This document shows, piece by piece, positions 34,151-46,560 of a stretch of 64,000 nt of DNA. The notes below the pieces were generated by a model. That model was not told where the DNA came from and made no database searches. It saw only the letters and a list, made by a program, of their open reading frames with translations. The stretch is from Lepus europaeus (lineage: Eukaryota; Chordata; Mammalia; Lagomorpha; Leporidae): positions 79,251,179-79,315,178 of the forward strand of contig NC_084840.1 in NCBI RefSeq assembly GCF_033115175.1, read 5' to 3'. Numbering within the stretch: the first letter of the stretch is position 1; the number at the start of each line of letters is the position of its first letter. The position numbers were made by a program, and so were the translations under genes.

Positions 34151-34625
34151 AAATGTGCTGTTGGATTCAATTTGACGGTGTTTTGTTGAAGATTTTTGTA
34201 TTTATTTTCATCAAGGAAATTGGCTTGAAGCTTTCCTATTTGTTGTGTCCTTTCCTGGTTTTGGTATCAAGGTGACACTGCCCTCAAATAATGAAATAGA
34301 AAGAATTCCCTCCTTTTCTACTTTGTTGAAATGATTTAAGAAGTGGAAATTTATCTTTATAAGTTTGGTATAATTCAGCAGTGATGCCATTTGGTCCTTG
34401 GATTTTTCTTGATGACAAACTTTTTATTGATGATTCATACTTGCTACTCATTGTTCAGTTCAGGTATTCTATTTCTTCATGATCCAATCTTGGCAAGGTA
34501 TAATTGTAAAAACATTTGACCATTTATTTCATTTTATCATTAATTTTCATAGCGATCTCAAATAATCCTGTGTCAGTTGGAATGTATCCATTTTTACCTC
34601 TGGTTGTATACCTTTTAATTCTGCT

Positions 34626-35009
34626 TTTTTGGGAACTGAGATGTGTTCCCCCATGGCACATGAAACTTTGATATGCACCTTGTTCTGTTTTCTGTTCTGC
34701 ATAGGCATTCTTTTGTGTTTTTTGCACAAGATGCTCAGAATGGCGGTGTTGTTCATTGCCGTCATCCCTGGATTAATATCAGTGACATTGGGCTATTCAG
34801 GGCACTTCTTCAGCTTCAGTAGGAGAGGCATCAGCAGAACTTCTGCACCCATACTGTCTCCCTTGTGTTCAAGCATAAGCCTTTGGAAAGATTTGTCTGG
34901 GTGCCATATTGGCAGTCAGTAACACAATATCTTCTTCCTACATATTTCCTGGGGTATTAAATTCTTTGTCATAGCAGTGGACAAATAGGCAAATATTCAC
35001 ATCCAAAAT
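34626..35009. other. unidentified segment
   Basis: More GC-rich than its flanks. A forward frame of 97 codons at 34629-34922 is not recognised. It could be a decayed retrocopy of a cellular transcript; nothing proves it. Confidence 0.35.
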
Positions 35010-35180
35010 ATCCTGGCTTCAGCTTACCCCAGCCCTGGGTGTTATGACTATTTGGAGAGCAAACCAGTAGATGGGAGACCTCTCTCTCTTTTTCTATCTC
35101 TGGGTGTGTGTGTGTCCTCCCTCCATCTCTCTGTAACTCTGTATTTCAAATATATAACTCTTTTTAAAAAATTTAATAAA
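35010..35180 (+). mobile_element. CSINE 3' part, old, forward
   Basis: CCTGGCTTCAGCTTACCCCA, TTGGAGAGCAAACCAGTAG, CT/GT-rich linker and TATTTCAAATATATAACTC tail. The 5' half is not recognisable. Confidence 0.7.
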
Positions 35181-35380
35181 TGCAGGAGTGCTAAGCCACA
35201 CTGATTCTTCTATCCTCTTCTGCACTCCTCAGCTGAGTATGTGGCCAGCATCCCTTACTCCACTCCTGAATGTAAGAAAAAATATTTGGAGGGGATTATT
35301 CAGATTCCATGAAAGAAACAGAAAAACCAAAGGTAGATTATATAGATATGTAGACATAGATAATATAAATGTATAGATAT
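35181..35380. other. short unassigned spacer
   Basis: About 200 bases with an AT-rich, TAGATA-rich stretch near 35335-35395; nothing recognised. Confidence 0.4.
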
Positions 35381-35700
35381 AGTTATATTCTATAAAATGA
35401 AGAACTGGCTCACATGATTATGAGGACTGGCATTGCCAAAATCTAGCCAATGCCCTAGATCAAAGATGGCCAGACAAGAAGAAATCTCTTTTCCTCATAG
35501 AATATCAGCCTTTGTTTTTTCACTCATGCCTTCAATTTATTAAATGAGGCGCATTCACATTATGGATGGCAACCTGCTTTATTTAGTCCATTAATTGCAT
35601 GTTAATCTTATCCTGTAACATCCTTGCAGACATACTCAGAATAATTACTGACCAAATATCTGGACAGCCCATAGCTCATTCACATTGCATCACACCAACC
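35380..35700 (-). mobile_element. possible MLT2/ERVL-type solo LTR, reverse
   Basis: AACTGGCTCACATGATTATG, then CAATTTATTAAATGAGGCGC, ATTATGGATGGCAACCTGC, GTTAATCTTATCC and ACCAAATATCTGGACAGCCC follow, in order, the reverse complement of a widespread mammalian LTR that I associate with the ERVL/MLT2 group. The family name is from recognition. No internal viral region is attached and no reading frame is present. Confidence 0.5.
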
Positions 35701-35969
35701 AATCCCACACAAATTGATAGATGGTATGGGACATAATAGACACTGGAATTAAGTGAAGCTAAGTGTTTCAGAGGATGGCTTTTTCCCCAAAGCACTATTA
35801 TACAAGAGAAGAAAAAACTATCACTATGAGCGAAGAGACAAAGAAACTCATATAAGAAAAATATCCTACAAATCCAAAATTCAGGTACTTCATTACGCCT
35901 TGATTTAATACAGGGGTGCACTGCTACCTTGGTTTTTGTATTTTTCTTCTTCATTTTTGTTTTATTTTA

Positions 35970-36230
35970 CTATAAAACATTTTTGTTAATTTCTTTTTTA
36001 ATTTATAAAAGGTAACAGATTTCATGTATTTCATATATACAGAATTAGGAAAATAGTGATACTTCCCACCTTACCCTTCCTCCCTCCCACAATTCCACCC
36101 TCCATCATCCTTCCTTGCTTGCCTTTTCTTTTAATTTTTACAATGACATACTTTCAGTTTATTGTTATAATCATAAGCTTAACCCTCAACTAAGTAAAGA
36201 ACTCAAAAAATAATAGGAAGAAAAAAAATC
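35970..36230 (-). mobile_element. old L1 3' end, reverse
   Basis: TTTAATTTATAAAAGGTAAC, ATTTCATGTATTTCATATAT, the TTACCCTTCCTCCCTCCCAC block and TTTCTTTTAATTTTTACAAT match the reverse complement of the L1 3' end at 55190-55315, so both belong to the same old subfamily. The element continues, interrupted, to about 38150. Confidence 0.82.
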
Positions 36231-36233
36231 ATT

Positions 36234-36733
36234 AGGGGCCAGTGCTGTGGCTAACTGGGTTAATGCCCTAGCCTGAAGCTCCAGCAACCCATATGGGCAC
36301 CAGTTTGAGATCTGGCTGTTCCTCTTCCAATCCAGCTCTCTGCTAAGGCCTGGGAAAGCAGTAAAAGATGGTTCAAGTCCTTGGGCCCCTGCACCCATGT
36401 GGGAGACCCAGAAGAAACTCCTGGCTCCTGTCTTTGGATCAGCACAGCTCTGGCCATTGCGGCCAACTGGGGAGTGAACCATAGGATGGAAGACCTCTCT
36501 CAGAATTGAAAATGAATATTGATGTGAATGGAAGTGGAGAGGGAGCGGGAGATGGGAGGATTGTGGGTGGGAGGGAAGTTATGGGAGAGGGAAGCCATTG
36601 TAATCCATAAGCTGTACATTGGAAATTTATATTCATTAAATAAAAGTAAAAAAAAAAACCTCTTTCTTTCTTTCTCTCTGACTCTCCTCTCTCTGTGTAA
36701 CTCTGACTTTCAAATAAATAAATAAATCTTTTA
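36234..36733 (+). mobile_element. CSINE, older type, forward, split by an L1 3' end
   Basis: The left part (36234-36500) carries head GGGGCCAGTGCTGTGGCTAA to GATGGAAGACCTCTCTC. The right part (about 36657-36733) carries the CT linker and TTTCAAATAAATAAATAAAT tail. The gap holds the L1 piece at 36501-36651. Confidence 0.9.
36501..36651 (+). mobile_element. 150-bp L1 3' end inserted in a CSINE, forward
   Basis: AATTGAAAATGAATATTGAT, the G-rich purine block and GTAATCCATAAGCTGTACA to ATTAAATAAAAGT plus A-tail. Extremely 5'-truncated. A short duplication around GACCTCTCTC/AACCTCTTTC brackets it. Confidence 0.88.
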
Positions 36734-36824
36734 AAAAAATCAGTGTTCCTCAACAGTAAACAAAAGGGCACAAAAATAGTCAAATCTCAAAATGTCAATT
36801 TCACACATATACATTACATTTTTT

Positions 36825-37149
36825 AATATTTATTTATTCATTTGAAAGTCAGAGTTACACAGAGAGAAGAGAGGCAGACAGAGAGAGAGGTCTTCCATCC
36901 AATGGTTCACTCCCCAGATGGCTGTAACAGCTGGAGCTGTGTCGATATGAAGCCAGGAGCCAGGAGCTTCTTCCAGGTCTCCTATGTGCATGCAGGGGCC
37001 CAAGGACTTGGCCCATCTTCTACTGCTTTCTCAGGCCATAGCAGAGAGCTGGTTCAGAAGAGGAGCAACCAGGACTAGAAGCAGCCCCCATTTGGGATGC
37101 TGGCACTTCAGGCCAGGGTGTTAACCTGCTGTGCCACAGCACTGGCCCC
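36825..37149 (-). mobile_element. CSINE, older type, reverse, perfect duplication
   Basis: ATTTATTTATTCATTTGAAAG start, GACTAGAAGCAGCCCCC, head GTGCCACAGCACTGGCCCC. A 16-bp duplication ATACATTACATTTTTT at 36809-36824 and 37150-37165 is perfect. Confidence 0.94.
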
Positions 37150-37194
37150 ATACATTACATTTTTTTGTACTTTATTAGTTACCTCAGAGCAGGT

Positions 37195-37605
37195 AAACTA
37201 TATGATATACATTATATATATATTATGATTATATTATGATCACATAATATATTATATTATATAATTATACATAATTATACATATATGTATACATAATTAT
37301 ATGTATACATAATTATACATAAATTTAATATATAATATATATTATATAAATATAATATATAATATAAAATAATATATAATATATAATATATTTATAAATA
37401 TATATCATATTTATAAATATATATCATATTTATATAATATATAACATATTATGTTATATATTTATAAATATCTATTATATTTATATTTATATAATTATAT
37501 TTATATAATATAATTTATATATAATTATATAATATATAAATATACTATATATAATATAGTATATAAATATAATATATATAAATAAAAAATATATATATAT
37601 ATAAC
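37195..37605. repeat. 410-bp AT island (TA-rich minisatellite)
   Basis: Almost entirely A and T, made of overlapping TATAATAT, ATTTATAAATATA and TAATTATACATA variants, many self-complementary. It lies inside the old reverse L1 next to the CSINE. Prone to cruciforms and replication slippage; no coding content. Confidence 0.92.
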
Positions 37606-38160
37606 TTTGGGGGCCTGGCTTATTTCACTAAGTATAAATGTTTCCAGTTGCATCCATTATGTTACAAAAGACAGGATTTAATTCCTTTTTTATGGATGAG
37701 TACTATTCCATAGTGTACACATACCACATTTTCTTCAGTCAGTCATCAGCTATGGGATATCTGGGTTGATTCCTTATCTTTGTTATTGTAAATTTAGCTA
37801 AAGTAAACATGGAAATGCAGATAACTTTTTCATATGTTGATTTCATTTCATTTGAGTAAATTCTCAGGAGTGGGATTCTCCATCATATGGTCTATCTATT
37901 TACCAATCTCTGAAGAATCTCCATACTGTCTTCTATAATGGTTGTACCAGTTTACATTCCCACCAACAGTGGATTAGGGTATATTTTTCCCCACATGCTT
38001 GCCAGAATTTATTGTCTTTTGATTTTTAGATGACAGCCATTCTAACTAAGTTAAGGTAAATCCACACTGTGGTTGTTATTTGCATTTCCCTGATAGCTAG
38101 TGTTCCTGAGCAGGGCCATGTAGTCTTAATGAACATCTGCTTCCTGATATGTTTTATGGG
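37606..38160 (-). mobile_element. old L1 ORF2 3' region, reverse
   Basis: CACTAAGTATAAATGTTTCC, AGTACTATTCCATAGTGTA, CAGGAGTGGGATTCTCCATC, ACATTCCCACCAACAGTGGA and ATTTGCATTTCCCTGATAGC are the standard reverse reading of L1 ORF2 C-terminal sequence. Continuation of the element whose 3' end is at 35970. Confidence 0.9.
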
Positions 38161-39087
38161 TCTTCTCAGCCTCTGAATTCAGAGCGAAGTTTACCTCCAA
38201 GGCAAACTTTATCTGAGTATGTGCCCTTTATCTACTTGTTACCCTTTTAACTGAGAAATTAAGGATGCCCCCATTGCAATTGATTCTGGAATCCAATTTG
38301 CTAAGCCCTTTGTTTTCTTGGCTATATGCTTTGTTAGCATACTGCTTCACATTATATCCATTCAACAGCATCCTGTGGTGCTGCTAGGGTTCCTCACAGA
38401 GGAAGAAACAGTTTCCTTATGAAGAAGGAGCAGAAGAAGCAGATGACAACATGATCTCACAGATTCACACAGTTCTGGTAAAATAAAATAGAGTTTCATG
38501 CCATAATGTTCCAATCCTAAATATTTCTTTGGTGGATTCAATTTATAATTTTTTTTTGTCAGTGAATCATTCCACATATTCCAAAAACAAACAACAACAA
38601 CAACAAAAAAGAATTGGTACTCTCAATTCCTTTTGGAAATGAATAAAAATACTTACATTGTGTCTTTGATTCAATTATTAGATACAAGTAACCAATATAA
38701 AACAGTTATTTTAGATGCAGTCATTCACTGCCCTTCATTGAACAGCCAATGTCTAAAGACTTTAACTTAAATACTAGCTAAAATGGTATATTAATCACTC
38801 TGAATAAGTACACATAAAATAATCAATTGGCTATTGGCCTATGTAAAATTTTATTTAAAAAACTCAGCAAAGAATAGCAAATCATATTAAGCTCCCTCTC
38901 TTTCCCTGTCTATGTCTCCCTCTTTCCCGTTGCTTCTCTGTCTCTTGTTTCTCTCTGTTTCTGTCTCCTAAACTTGTCTCTCAGCTTCAAACTCATTAAA
39001 CTCAGAAAAGCATTGTCTTGAAGAATAATAAAGAATTTAAAAGTCTATTTGCAATGTTTCATATGAACATAGAAATAGAAATACATT
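38161..39087. other. single-copy DNA, nothing recognised
   Basis: No gene or clear repeat. A (CAA)n patch lies at 38588-38610 and a CT-rich patch near 38893-38975. Confidence 0.45.
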
Positions 39088-39432
39088 GGCAGGTACTGTG
39101 GTGCATCAAGCTAAGCTGCCACCCTTGGCACCTGGCAAATTTTGGCATTTTGAGTGCCAGTTTAAGTCCCAGCTACTCTGCTACCAATCTACATCCCTGC
39201 TAAGGTGCCTGCAAAAGATGCAAAGGATGGTGCAAGTATTTGGGCCCCTGCCACCCACATGGAGTTCTGACCTCATGGTTTTGGTCTGGACCAGCCCAGT
39301 CTTTGGGTCTGGGACCACCTGGTGATGATCCAGCAGTTGGAAAATCTCTTTCTCTCTGTCTTTCCCTCTCTCTCTCTCTCTCTCTCTCTGCATGCCTCCA
39401 CTTCTCAAATAAATAAGTAAATCTTTTACAAA
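39088..39432 (+). mobile_element. CSINE, old, forward
   Basis: GGCAGGTACTGTGGTGCATC head, CCCCTGCCACCCACATGGAG, TGATCCAGCAGTTGG, CT linker, TCTCAAATAAATAAGTAAATC tail. Confidence 0.85.
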
Positions 39433-40420
39433 ACAGGAATACATGCAAAATCTACAGAAGAAAAATATGCTCAGTAAATACATGAAAATGTGAACAATAT
39501 CATACATAAACAACAAAATGCAAAATTTACCAGATACTAAAATTTACATACCAAAAGGCATAAGTTATGTTTCAATAAGAATGCTAAATCTTAGCAAAGG
39601 ACATGTGAAAAGAGAGCTATCACACACTGCTTATGGAAATATAGGTGTTAGAAGACTATAAATTCATTTGGAATTGTCAAAGTTCTTTTAAATTTCAAAT
39701 ATTTCTCTCAGTATTTCAGCACCCAGAATCAACCTCACCTTCACCTCTGTAATCAGAGATTCAAAGATGCATGTGCAAATCTGTTTATGATGGCTTTGTT
39801 GATAAGGACCTAAGTGAAAAGTAGCCCAACTATGCAACAGTGAAGAGTAATTGACTGAATGATAATATGTCCTTAGGATAGACAGTCTGGGAAGCTTTAG
39901 TCACAGTCTCCTAATGTGCTTTAACATTCATCTGAATTTTGTTACTGTTAGGAAGTAGATGAAATGAACTATGGATCTTATTTGTAACATTTTACAGAGG
40001 ATTTCTGTATCATTTCACAAAACTAATGGTTATCTTGTGACATGAGAACCAATGTTTTCCCTTTCCTTTAATTATTTAATTTAATTATACTCAAATTTCT
40101 ATTCAAATTTCTGGTTGAGAAATTTTGGATAGATGATAGATGCAAAAGTAGATAATAGATAAGTAGACAGATGATAGCTACAGACTACAAGGGAATTTAT
40201 CAAAATATTAAAGCATTGTCCTACATAACACTTGATTTAAGGGCAAAATAATGAAGTCTTCCCCCAAAATACTTAACTTCTTTATTTTTGAATATTATTA
40301 GGGAATGACTACACATTTTCAAGTTCTTCTAAGACTTTATAATTCTCCCTAATATATAACTTATTCATGAGTGGTAGAAACGTGGTGTCATTTTTTCTTA
40401 CTAAGACAAATATCGTCTTT
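39433..40420. other. single-copy DNA, nothing recognised
   Basis: AT-rich. Bases 39725-39860 (ATGTGCAAATCTGTTTATG and following) may be a decayed forward L1 ORF2 C-terminal piece, but the match is poor. Confidence 0.4.
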
Positions 40421-40690
40421 AATATGCATTTTTATATGAGACAGAAAAAGAGAGCTCCCATGCCCTGGTTCATCCCCCAAATATCCACAAAGGCCAGGGC
40501 TCCTCAAGGCCAAAGCCAGAAGCTGGAAACCCAATCCAGGTCTCACGTAAGTGGGAGGAACCCAACTACTTCAGTCATTCCATGGTGCACATCAGTAGGT
40601 ACCTGGATCTGAAGCAGAGTCAGGACTTAAACCCAGGTACTCTGATAAACAATATGAGCATTCCAAGTGGCAATGTGAGTACTCCTAACA
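40421..40690 (-). mobile_element. CSINE, very old, reverse
   Basis: GAGCTCCCATGCCCTGGTTCA, AGGCCAAAGCCAGAAGCTGG, GTCAGGACTTAAACCCAGG. Diverged, with the head poorly preserved. Confidence 0.75.
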
Positions 40691-41001
40691 TGTAGTTTTA
40701 AAGCATTCTGACAGAGCAAAAGATGTTTGAGTAACTAAGTACTCCAGATGTATTTTTATGATTGGTTTTCCTTATTGTAAAGTGAACACTACAGTTGTGT
40801 ATTATTTTATTTAACTTTTAAATAAGTTTTAAAAAGTTCTTTTAACTATAACTCTCAGTTTTCATTAAAAATTAATACATTTCACTGCAAAAGAAGTTCC
40901 TTCTTTTGGTAAAACCCACAACTGCTGCTGGCTGGCACAAAAGTGATGATTTAATTAAGATTTGTTAGAATATTGGGATAAAGAATTTGTTCCTTTGAAA
41001 A
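40691..41001. other. AT-rich spacer
   Basis: Roughly 310 AT-rich bases between two reverse CSINEs; nothing recognised. Confidence 0.45.
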
Positions 41002-41017
41002 CCCAACATTAGTTCTT

Positions 41018-41352
41018 TTTTTTTTGACAGGCAGAGTGGACAGTGAGAGAGAGAGAGACAGAGAGAAAGGGAGAGAAAGGTCTTCCTTTTTGCCGTTGGT
41101 TCACCCTCCATGGCCGCCGCGGCCGGCGCATCTCGCCGATCCAAAGCCAGAAGCCAGGTGCTTCTCCTGGTCTCCCATGCGGGTGCAGGGCCCAAGGACC
41201 TGGGCCATCCTCCACTGCCTTCCTGGGCCATAGCAGAGAGCCAGCCTGGAAGAGGGGCAACCGGGATAGAATCCGGTGCCCCAACCGGGACTAGAACCCG
41301 GTGTGCCGGTTCCGCAAGGCGGAGGATTAGCCTGTTAAGCCACGGCGCTGGC
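41018..41352 (-). mobile_element. CSINE, young type, reverse, perfect duplication
   Basis: TTTTTGACAGGCAGAGTGGAC start, GGGACTAGAACCCGGTG, head GCCACGGCGCTGGCC. A 16-bp duplication CCCAACATTAGTTCTT at 41002-41017 and 41353-41368 is perfect. Among the least diverged copies in the window. Confidence 0.95.
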
Positions 41353-41368
41353 CCCAACATTAGTTCTT

Positions 41369-44044
41369 AAAAACTTCTTTGTTTCCCTGCTTTGTAGCTT
41401 AAATGTTTTACCCATCCCAAGTAGAAACTTACGAGAATCTCAAAGAATTTTTGAACAGACATATGTCACAAAATTTCAAATTTTCCTATGAAAGAATTGC
41501 TCTCTTATATTCAATGATATACTTACCCTCCAACTAGCCACAACAAATACTTCCTGTATTTTTAGTAATAATCCAGTTCCTGATTGTATCACAATGAGTT
41601 ACAGTCATAAGTGCTGTTTCCAAGTTATGAGGGTTCCAATGTTGTTAGAATGACTCAAAACCTGAGGGTCCATCCTTATTACTATGGTAATGTTATTCTT
41701 GGATCCAAGATAGCCAAGAAAAAATCATGGAGGACAGTCTCAGCACTCATCATCCTGTCTACCTGGGTGTTAGGAACCTTCTCTAAAACTGTGAGCATTC
41801 ATATGAAATTTCAGGATCACCATAACTGTAGCTCTCTCCTATAGGTGCACTCAGGGGCTTTTTAGAAAGATTTTTTCTTGCTGGATCCTCCACCTCATTC
41901 CTTCCAGAGTCCTTTTGTAAGTTGCTGGCAGATGATACACAGTCATAGCTCAAGGCAGCTCTCTCTCCTTTTGAGGTGGATAAACAAGCATCTTGTTTAT
42001 TTCTCTGATACTTGCAGAATTCTGATTTGTGCCTGGAGCTTCACAAAAAAATGGTTAAAGAGTCTGTTTTGTGTTATCAAAATTGCCCTGACTTGCATGA
42101 AAAATACATGCTACATCAGTCATGGGGCATTCACCATGGGAGCAAAGGTGTACAATGAGCAAGAGACATTATTGACAACAAGGAATCAAGGTCACCTACT
42201 TGGCCATTTTATTCATGCCAATAGACAGGCTCAGATCTGATTCTCAACATGGTACTTCCAGGAGAATGATTGATTCTGGCTTACTTGAGTTTATGCATTA
42301 GAGGACTCAGTTATATTCGGTTGGCAATAGGTAGCTCTTGAAGTATATACTGCATTTCTTGCACTGGAGCTTCCTGAACACCTCAAACATCATTACTATC
42401 CGTTAACATTACTTCAGCATTAAGTCACATCACCCACCGACAAATCCAGTTTGTATTTCAGACTGATCCTGCTGTAAAGAATTCTCTTGACCTGGGCTCC
42501 AATTAAAATTGACAGCTTTTAGGCCATATTGAATTACTGTATTGAGTAATGCTTCCAAAATTCTGCAGGTCCACAAGCATTGTACTACCTCTTAGAGCTG
42601 GCAGTAAGGGCTATGCAGAATAGCTTACCCTTTCATGGAGCAAGTGGATATCCCAGACTAATTTAATCATGATAATCCTCTAAACATGACACTGATCTCT
42701 CAGGTCCCAGAAATGTAGTATTTTCTCCATCTCTGTGGGACTACAAGCAGTTCTCAGATCTTTTGGGTAATTTTCATGTCTTAATCACAAATTCCAGTTA
42801 GCATAAAGCCATCAACTTAGTGAACTAGCATTACCAAATAAGTATATATGTATATATGATATAGTTAGCTATGATAGTGATGTAGACAGTTATGGTGGAT
42901 ACCTTTATAGTATAGTCTCAAGCTCAGAGCATGAATATGCACCTCCATCCTTATCAATTAAAGTCAAATTTCTCTGATCTTTTCCAATGATAGGTTTTAA
43001 AAATCATTTCATGTCTGTTAAGGCTGTGTTGGCCAAGAAATCATTTGTAATGCCTCATAAAAATTGTACATATGTCTTTTTTCAGAGAATGGTTACCCTA
43101 GCAAAGGACTCATCTCCTTCTAGAAGACCAAAGAAATATTTTTCCAGGCATACTTGCAAATCATTGAAGGGAACTTTCTCAAGATATGTCAGCCACCACT
43201 AGAATCAATGGATTCTGAGTACGGTAATAGAATATGCATTTCATTGGGACAGCCTTTACCTGTTCTGGTTGTTATGATGTATCACAATGATTTCAATAGA
43301 GAGTCCCCTAGTTGGTTGGCCTTCTAATTCTTTACAAGGGATAGCATTATCCTTAGTAACCTCCATGAGTGCTGATGGACAAGAAGGCATTTTTTTCTGG
43401 CCTTTCAACAGGCGGTAATCACAAGACTCACATGACTTTTGATGGTTGAGGTTGCCACCTCCTATCTTTCATTTCGTATACTAACTGAGCCATTGGTACT
43501 AGAGTCATGTTCCAGGAAAACCGCTGTTTGCTATCAATTTACACAAAAGGGGACACATTGCTACATTTTTCATGCAAAGAAAATACCCTTTGGCCCTTGC
43601 TAGGTACATGGTCAGAAAGAATCTTTTCCCTTCTTATAGAGTGAATCCATTCTAATATGAACCTAACTCTTCAGACATTTATCATGCTATGCAAATGTCA
43701 ATATCCTCCTGCCCACACACCATTAGTCCTTGATGCACACAGTTTAAGGATGTATCCCATAAAACCACTCCATGTTTTTGCAAAAGCCTTAAATCTCACA
43801 TCACAGGTGAATGCTGTCACATCGAGGATGTCTCCCTGTTCAATCTTACATCCATACACCCTGTGGAATAGGTTCATGATCTTCTACACAAATTCCTCTG
43901 GACCTGCCAGTATGCAGTCATTGATTTCCATGCATCCTATTCTTTCCAGAAGAGTGTATGCTTCCATAACCAGGCAGTGTTGGACTGACTTCAGTTAATG
44001 GGGTGCAGACAATGAGTGATGGAGAAGTTTCATGGAAGCAGACC
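41369..44044. other. 2.7 kb unidentified sequence
   Basis: No CSINE, L1 or known gene recognised. Forward frames at 41878-42240 (120 codons), 42987-43202 and 43657-43998 (113 codons) show no known domain. The region could be a decayed internal part of an ancient LTR element or single-copy DNA. Regional base composition is more even than the AT-rich flanks. Confidence 0.35.
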
Positions 44045-44443
44045 TTATATTGCCAGATGATCACTCTCCAGGCACGGGAGTTTGCTCTCAGCTAGCATGG
44101 GGGGAAGATTTCTCACACAAAAGCCTCCATCCCATGACTCAGAGGGCCACACTTCCCAATAGCACCTGCACTTTGTCATTAGGTCACTAATGCAGGTCAC
44201 TAGAGACAGTACATTACAACTCTGTCGCAGCTTGGCTACCCTTATGAGCATATCCTAGAACTAGTTTTCAGCATATTCTCCATAACTCAGGTGATGAGAG
44301 TCTGCATCACAGAGTCTGACCTTAATGCTAGGTAGGTTGAGACGGTCAGCTCCACAGGTGATAAAATAAATATGTATAACGACTAGTCTCTCTTCTGTGC
44401 AAGTGGTGCGCCACAAGCCAAGCTGAGTCAATTGAGGATCCAT
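44045..44443 (-). pseudogene. broken coding-like frame of unknown origin
   Basis: On the reverse strand one frame is open from 44443 to 44261 and again from 44251 to 44045. It is the same frame, separated only by in-frame stops, giving about 130 codons. Cysteine, tryptophan and charged residues are present and low-complexity is absent, so it looks more like decayed coding DNA than noise. I do not recognise the protein. An ancient ERV-L/MaLR internal gene remnant is one possibility. Confidence 0.3.
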
Positions 44444-44639
44444 GGTAGTGGGGCCATATTTATAATTTATACCTTAATTTTTTCTTGTCAAAGATTGGCT
44501 AGGAAAACAGGATAATATTGAACTGATGTAAGTGGCCACACATGCCTAGCTCCTAACTTCCACCACTGAGAATAACATGTGGTCTGAGAATTGGTTAAGT
44601 GGTTAGCTACTTTCTACGTCTCTTTCCTAATCATGACTT

Positions 44640-45035
44640 TTTAGAAATATATTTGGATTTTTCCAAACACATGGGAATTCAGTGGTCAACTTTTTGCTTA
44701 TTTAGTCCTAGTTCATTTGAATTTGTATCGGAGTATGGTCAACAATGATAGCAATTTTTGGAATCTACTAAAACACGTTTTATACCTTAGCAGATCATGA
44801 GTTTTACAGATTGTATTTCTCACACAAATATGTTATGTGTATACAAATTGTGTATTCGTGTTGTTTAACTATTCTGTTTTTGATAAATAATTGATTTCTT
44901 GAAATTAATCATTGTGAAAAGTATGTTAAGCTTCCCATTATGACAATGGGATTGTCCATCTATGCTTTTATCATTACTACTGCAATTATTGTTTCATGGG
45001 ACTTATGGGTATTTACTAAGTATATGTAGGTTTAT
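44640..45035 (-). mobile_element. old L1 ORF2 fragment, reverse
   Basis: GAATTTGTATCGGAGTATGG, AAATTAATCATTGTGAAAAGTA and CTTCCCATTATGACAATGGG correspond to the reverse reading of the L1 ORF2 linker region. Old and broken. Confidence 0.65.
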
Positions 45036-45048
45036 GAATCTCTCTATA

Positions 45049-45307
45049 GGGGTCAGTGCTGTGGTACAGCAGGTTAGCGCCCTGTCCTGAAGCACTGACA
45101 TCCCATATGGGCGTCAGTTCAAGACCTGACTGCTCCACTTCCTATGCAGCTCTCTGCTGTGGCCTGGGAAAGCAGTAGAAGATGATCCAAGTCCTTGGAC
45201 TCCTGCACCCATGTGGGAGACACGGAAAAAGCTCTTGGCTCCTGGCTTCGATTCAGTGAAGCTCCGGCCATTGCCACTAATTGGGGAGTGAACCGGTGGG
45301 TAGAAGA

Positions 45308-45345
<38 letters not shown>

Positions 45346-45399
45346 TCCTCTCTCTGCATAACTCTGACTTTCAAATAAATAAATAAATCTTTAAAAAAA
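45049..45399 (+). mobile_element. CSINE, older type, forward, perfect duplication
   Basis: GGGGTCAGTGCTGTGGTACA head, CT linker, CTTTCAAATAAATAAATAAAT tail. A 13-bp duplication GAATCTCTCTATA at 45036-45048 and 45400-45412 is perfect. It entered exactly at the left edge of the TFG pseudogene. Confidence 0.94.
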
Positions 45400-45412
45400 G
45401 AATCTCTCTATA

Positions 45413-46434
<1,022 letters not shown>

Positions 46435-46439
<5 letters not shown>

Positions 46440-46480
46440 ATATATACAAGTCTAGAGAAACAGACTTGTATATATAGAAC
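46435..46480. repeat. 19-bp perfect inverted repeat (hairpin), 8-nt loop
   Basis: GTTCTATATATACAAGTCT (46435-46453), loop AGAGAAAC, then the exact reverse complement AGACTTGTATATATAGAAC (46462-46480). The left arm begins inside the TFG leader (GTTCT), so the palindrome arose at the pseudogene edge after insertion. Confidence 0.95.
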
Positions 46481-46500
46481 ATATATACATATATATTATG

Positions 46501-46550
<50 letters not shown>

Positions 46551-46560
46551 ACATATATAA
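46481..46560. repeat. TA microsatellite
   Basis: About 80 bp of TATA repeats with a central pure run (about 46508-46547). It is continuous with the right arm of the hairpin, which may have seeded it. Confidence 0.93.

Larger units (their letters stand above)
32016..34625 (-). mobile_element. old L1 ORF2, reverse (continues from 23968-24412)
   Basis: Reverse reading gives ORF2 from near the C-terminus (GATGTTGAGCATTGTTTTC) back through the RT region (CATTTTTGTACATTGACTTTG, AAGATCATGTCATCTACAAA) to about 34625. Many stops and indels; clearly a different, older L1 lineage than the full-length copy. CSINEs at 33206-33529 and 33845-34150 interrupt it. Confidence 0.9.

Noticed and set aside
34629..34922. 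97-codon forward frame as a gene
   Set aside because: Not recognised and in unassigned DNA between old repeats. Kept only as an unidentified segment.
41878..42240. 120-codon forward frame as a gene
   Set aside because: No start context, domain or family resemblance, and no supporting exon structure.
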